From assembly GCF_001043005.1 (NCBI RefSeq), contig NZ_JYKZ01000006.1, positions 1 through 64,000 on the forward strand: a stretch of 64,000 nt of DNA, read 5' to 3'. Source of the DNA: Pseudomonas psychrophila. GTDB taxonomy: Bacteria > Pseudomonadota > Gammaproteobacteria > Pseudomonadales > Pseudomonadaceae. This document shows positions 63,493 through 64,000 of the stretch, piece by piece. Within the stretch, counting starts at the first letter, position 1; the number at the start of each line of letters is the position of its first letter. Made by a program: the position numbers and the translations under genes. A model generated the notes under the pieces. It was not told where the DNA came from. It searched no databases and worked only from the letters and a program-made list of their open reading frames with translations.

Positions 63493-64000
63493 ATGAAGCT
63501 TGGTTTAATGATCGGTACGTTGTGCGTCGCCTCGATCGCGATGGTCGGTTGTGCGAGCAAGGTCCAGCAGCCGGACGAATACTCCGGTTTTCTAAAGGAT
63601 TACAGCCACCTTAAAGAGGCCAAGTCGCCCTCTGGTGCTGAAGTGATGCGTTGGGTAGACCCAAACCTGAAGGTGAACGAGTACACAAGCGTGTACATCG
63701 AGCCGACTCAGCTGTACCCGGCACCCAAGCCGACGGAGAAAATCCCGCAAAGTACGTTGAACGGAATCACCAACTACTACGATCAGGCCCTTAAACGTGA
63801 ACTGAGCAAATCATTGCCATTGGCCAGTGCCCCTGGTCCGGGTGTGATTGTGGTGCGGGCAGCCATCACCGCAGTCAGCAGCGAGACCGCGAGCCTGGCG
63901 CCTTATGAATATATTCCGGTAGCGCTGGTGGCAGCGGCGGTGAGCACGGCGTCGGGCATCCGCGATCAGGATACCGAACTGGCTACCGAAGCCGTCTTTA
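63493..64000 (+). CDS. DUF3313-like lipoprotein, cut by the window end
   Basis: A frame open from the ATG at 63493 (AGGAG at 63481-63485) to the window edge, 169 codons. The signal peptide ends in a lipobox AMVGCASK (Cys at residue 20). The mature part (DEYSGFLKDYSHLKEAKS, then EYTSVYIEPTQLYPAP) matches the DUF3313 outer-membrane lipoprotein family of unknown function. The C-terminus lies beyond the window. Confidence 0.85.
   Translation, partial: MKLGLMIGTLCVASIAMVGCASKVQQPDEYSGFLKDYSHLKEAKSPSGAEVMRWVDPNLKVNEYTSVYIEPTQLYPAPKPTEKIPQSTLNGITNYYDQALKRELSKSLPLASAPGPGVIVVRAAITAVSSETASLAPYEYIPVALVAAAVSTASGIRDQDTELATEAVF

Overview
This 64 kb window is chromosomal DNA of a Pseudomonas, most likely from the P. 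fluorescens lineage. The evidence is moderately GC-rich DNA, RsmE-type CsrA, CcoN4-type orphan oxidase subunit, methionine gamma-lyase with an MdeR-type Lrp regulator, a FecI/FecR/receptor set, Pseudomonas-type REP elements between genes, and many Pseudomonas-typical DUF families. The modest GC and the missing trehalose genes would suit the P. fragi side of that lineage, but the species cannot be fixed from this window. I see no rRNA, tRNA, CRISPR array, transposase or prophage block; the window is mainly metabolic and transport genes plus regulators.

Left part (0-13 kb): a non-coding edge with a probable dispersed repeat and a REP; a TetR regulator divergent from a short-chain dehydrogenase and a quinone-oxidoreductase-like enzyme; an AraC regulator convergent with a LysE exporter; a PuuR-like XRE-cupin regulator followed by a glutamine-synthetase-like ligase; an outer-membrane barrel followed by a secreted choloylglycine-hydrolase-family amidase; a HigBA-type toxin-antitoxin pair; an alpha-ketoglutaric-semialdehyde-type dehydrogenase; and a TetR/MFS efflux pair.

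13-25 kb: an overlapping operon DUF969-DUF979-pcp (pyroglutamyl peptidase) with a divergent LysR regulator; mdeA (methionine gamma-lyase) divergent from its Lrp-type regulator mdeR; a lone GH19 endolysin-like enzyme that shares a 21-bp upstream motif with the mdeA/mdeR promoter region; ppnN; UPF0145 and DUF1269 proteins; rsmE; and a SPOR-type lipoprotein.

24.5-33 kb: a complete reductive pyrimidine catabolism locus. It holds a RutR-like regulator, preA and preT (dihydropyrimidine dehydrogenase), a dihydropyrimidinase, an NCS1 permease and an N-carbamoyl-beta-alanine amidohydrolase. Together these take uracil or thymine to beta-amino acids. 33-39 kb: a three-gene RND efflux operon and a small lipoprotein. 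39-42 kb: a MocR-type regulator and ccoG.

42.9-52.4 kb: the glycogen/alpha-glucan locus, glgB facing an endo/exonuclease/phosphatase-family gene, glgX, a DUF2934 gene, malQ and glgA. The trehalose genes treY, treZ, treS and glgE, which in most pseudomonads are interleaved here, are absent at exactly the expected junctions. 53-60 kb: periplasmic DUF411 and DUF4946 proteins, an HAAAP-family (serine/threonine-like) permease, and an iron-starvation cell-surface-signalling system (ECF sigma, FecR, TonB-dependent transducer with STN domain). A strongly decayed hldD (heptose epimerase) pseudogene follows. The right end carries transaldolase, a small protein with an orphan cbb3 oxidase subunit I (ccoN4 type), and the start of a DUF3313-type lipoprotein cut by the window edge.
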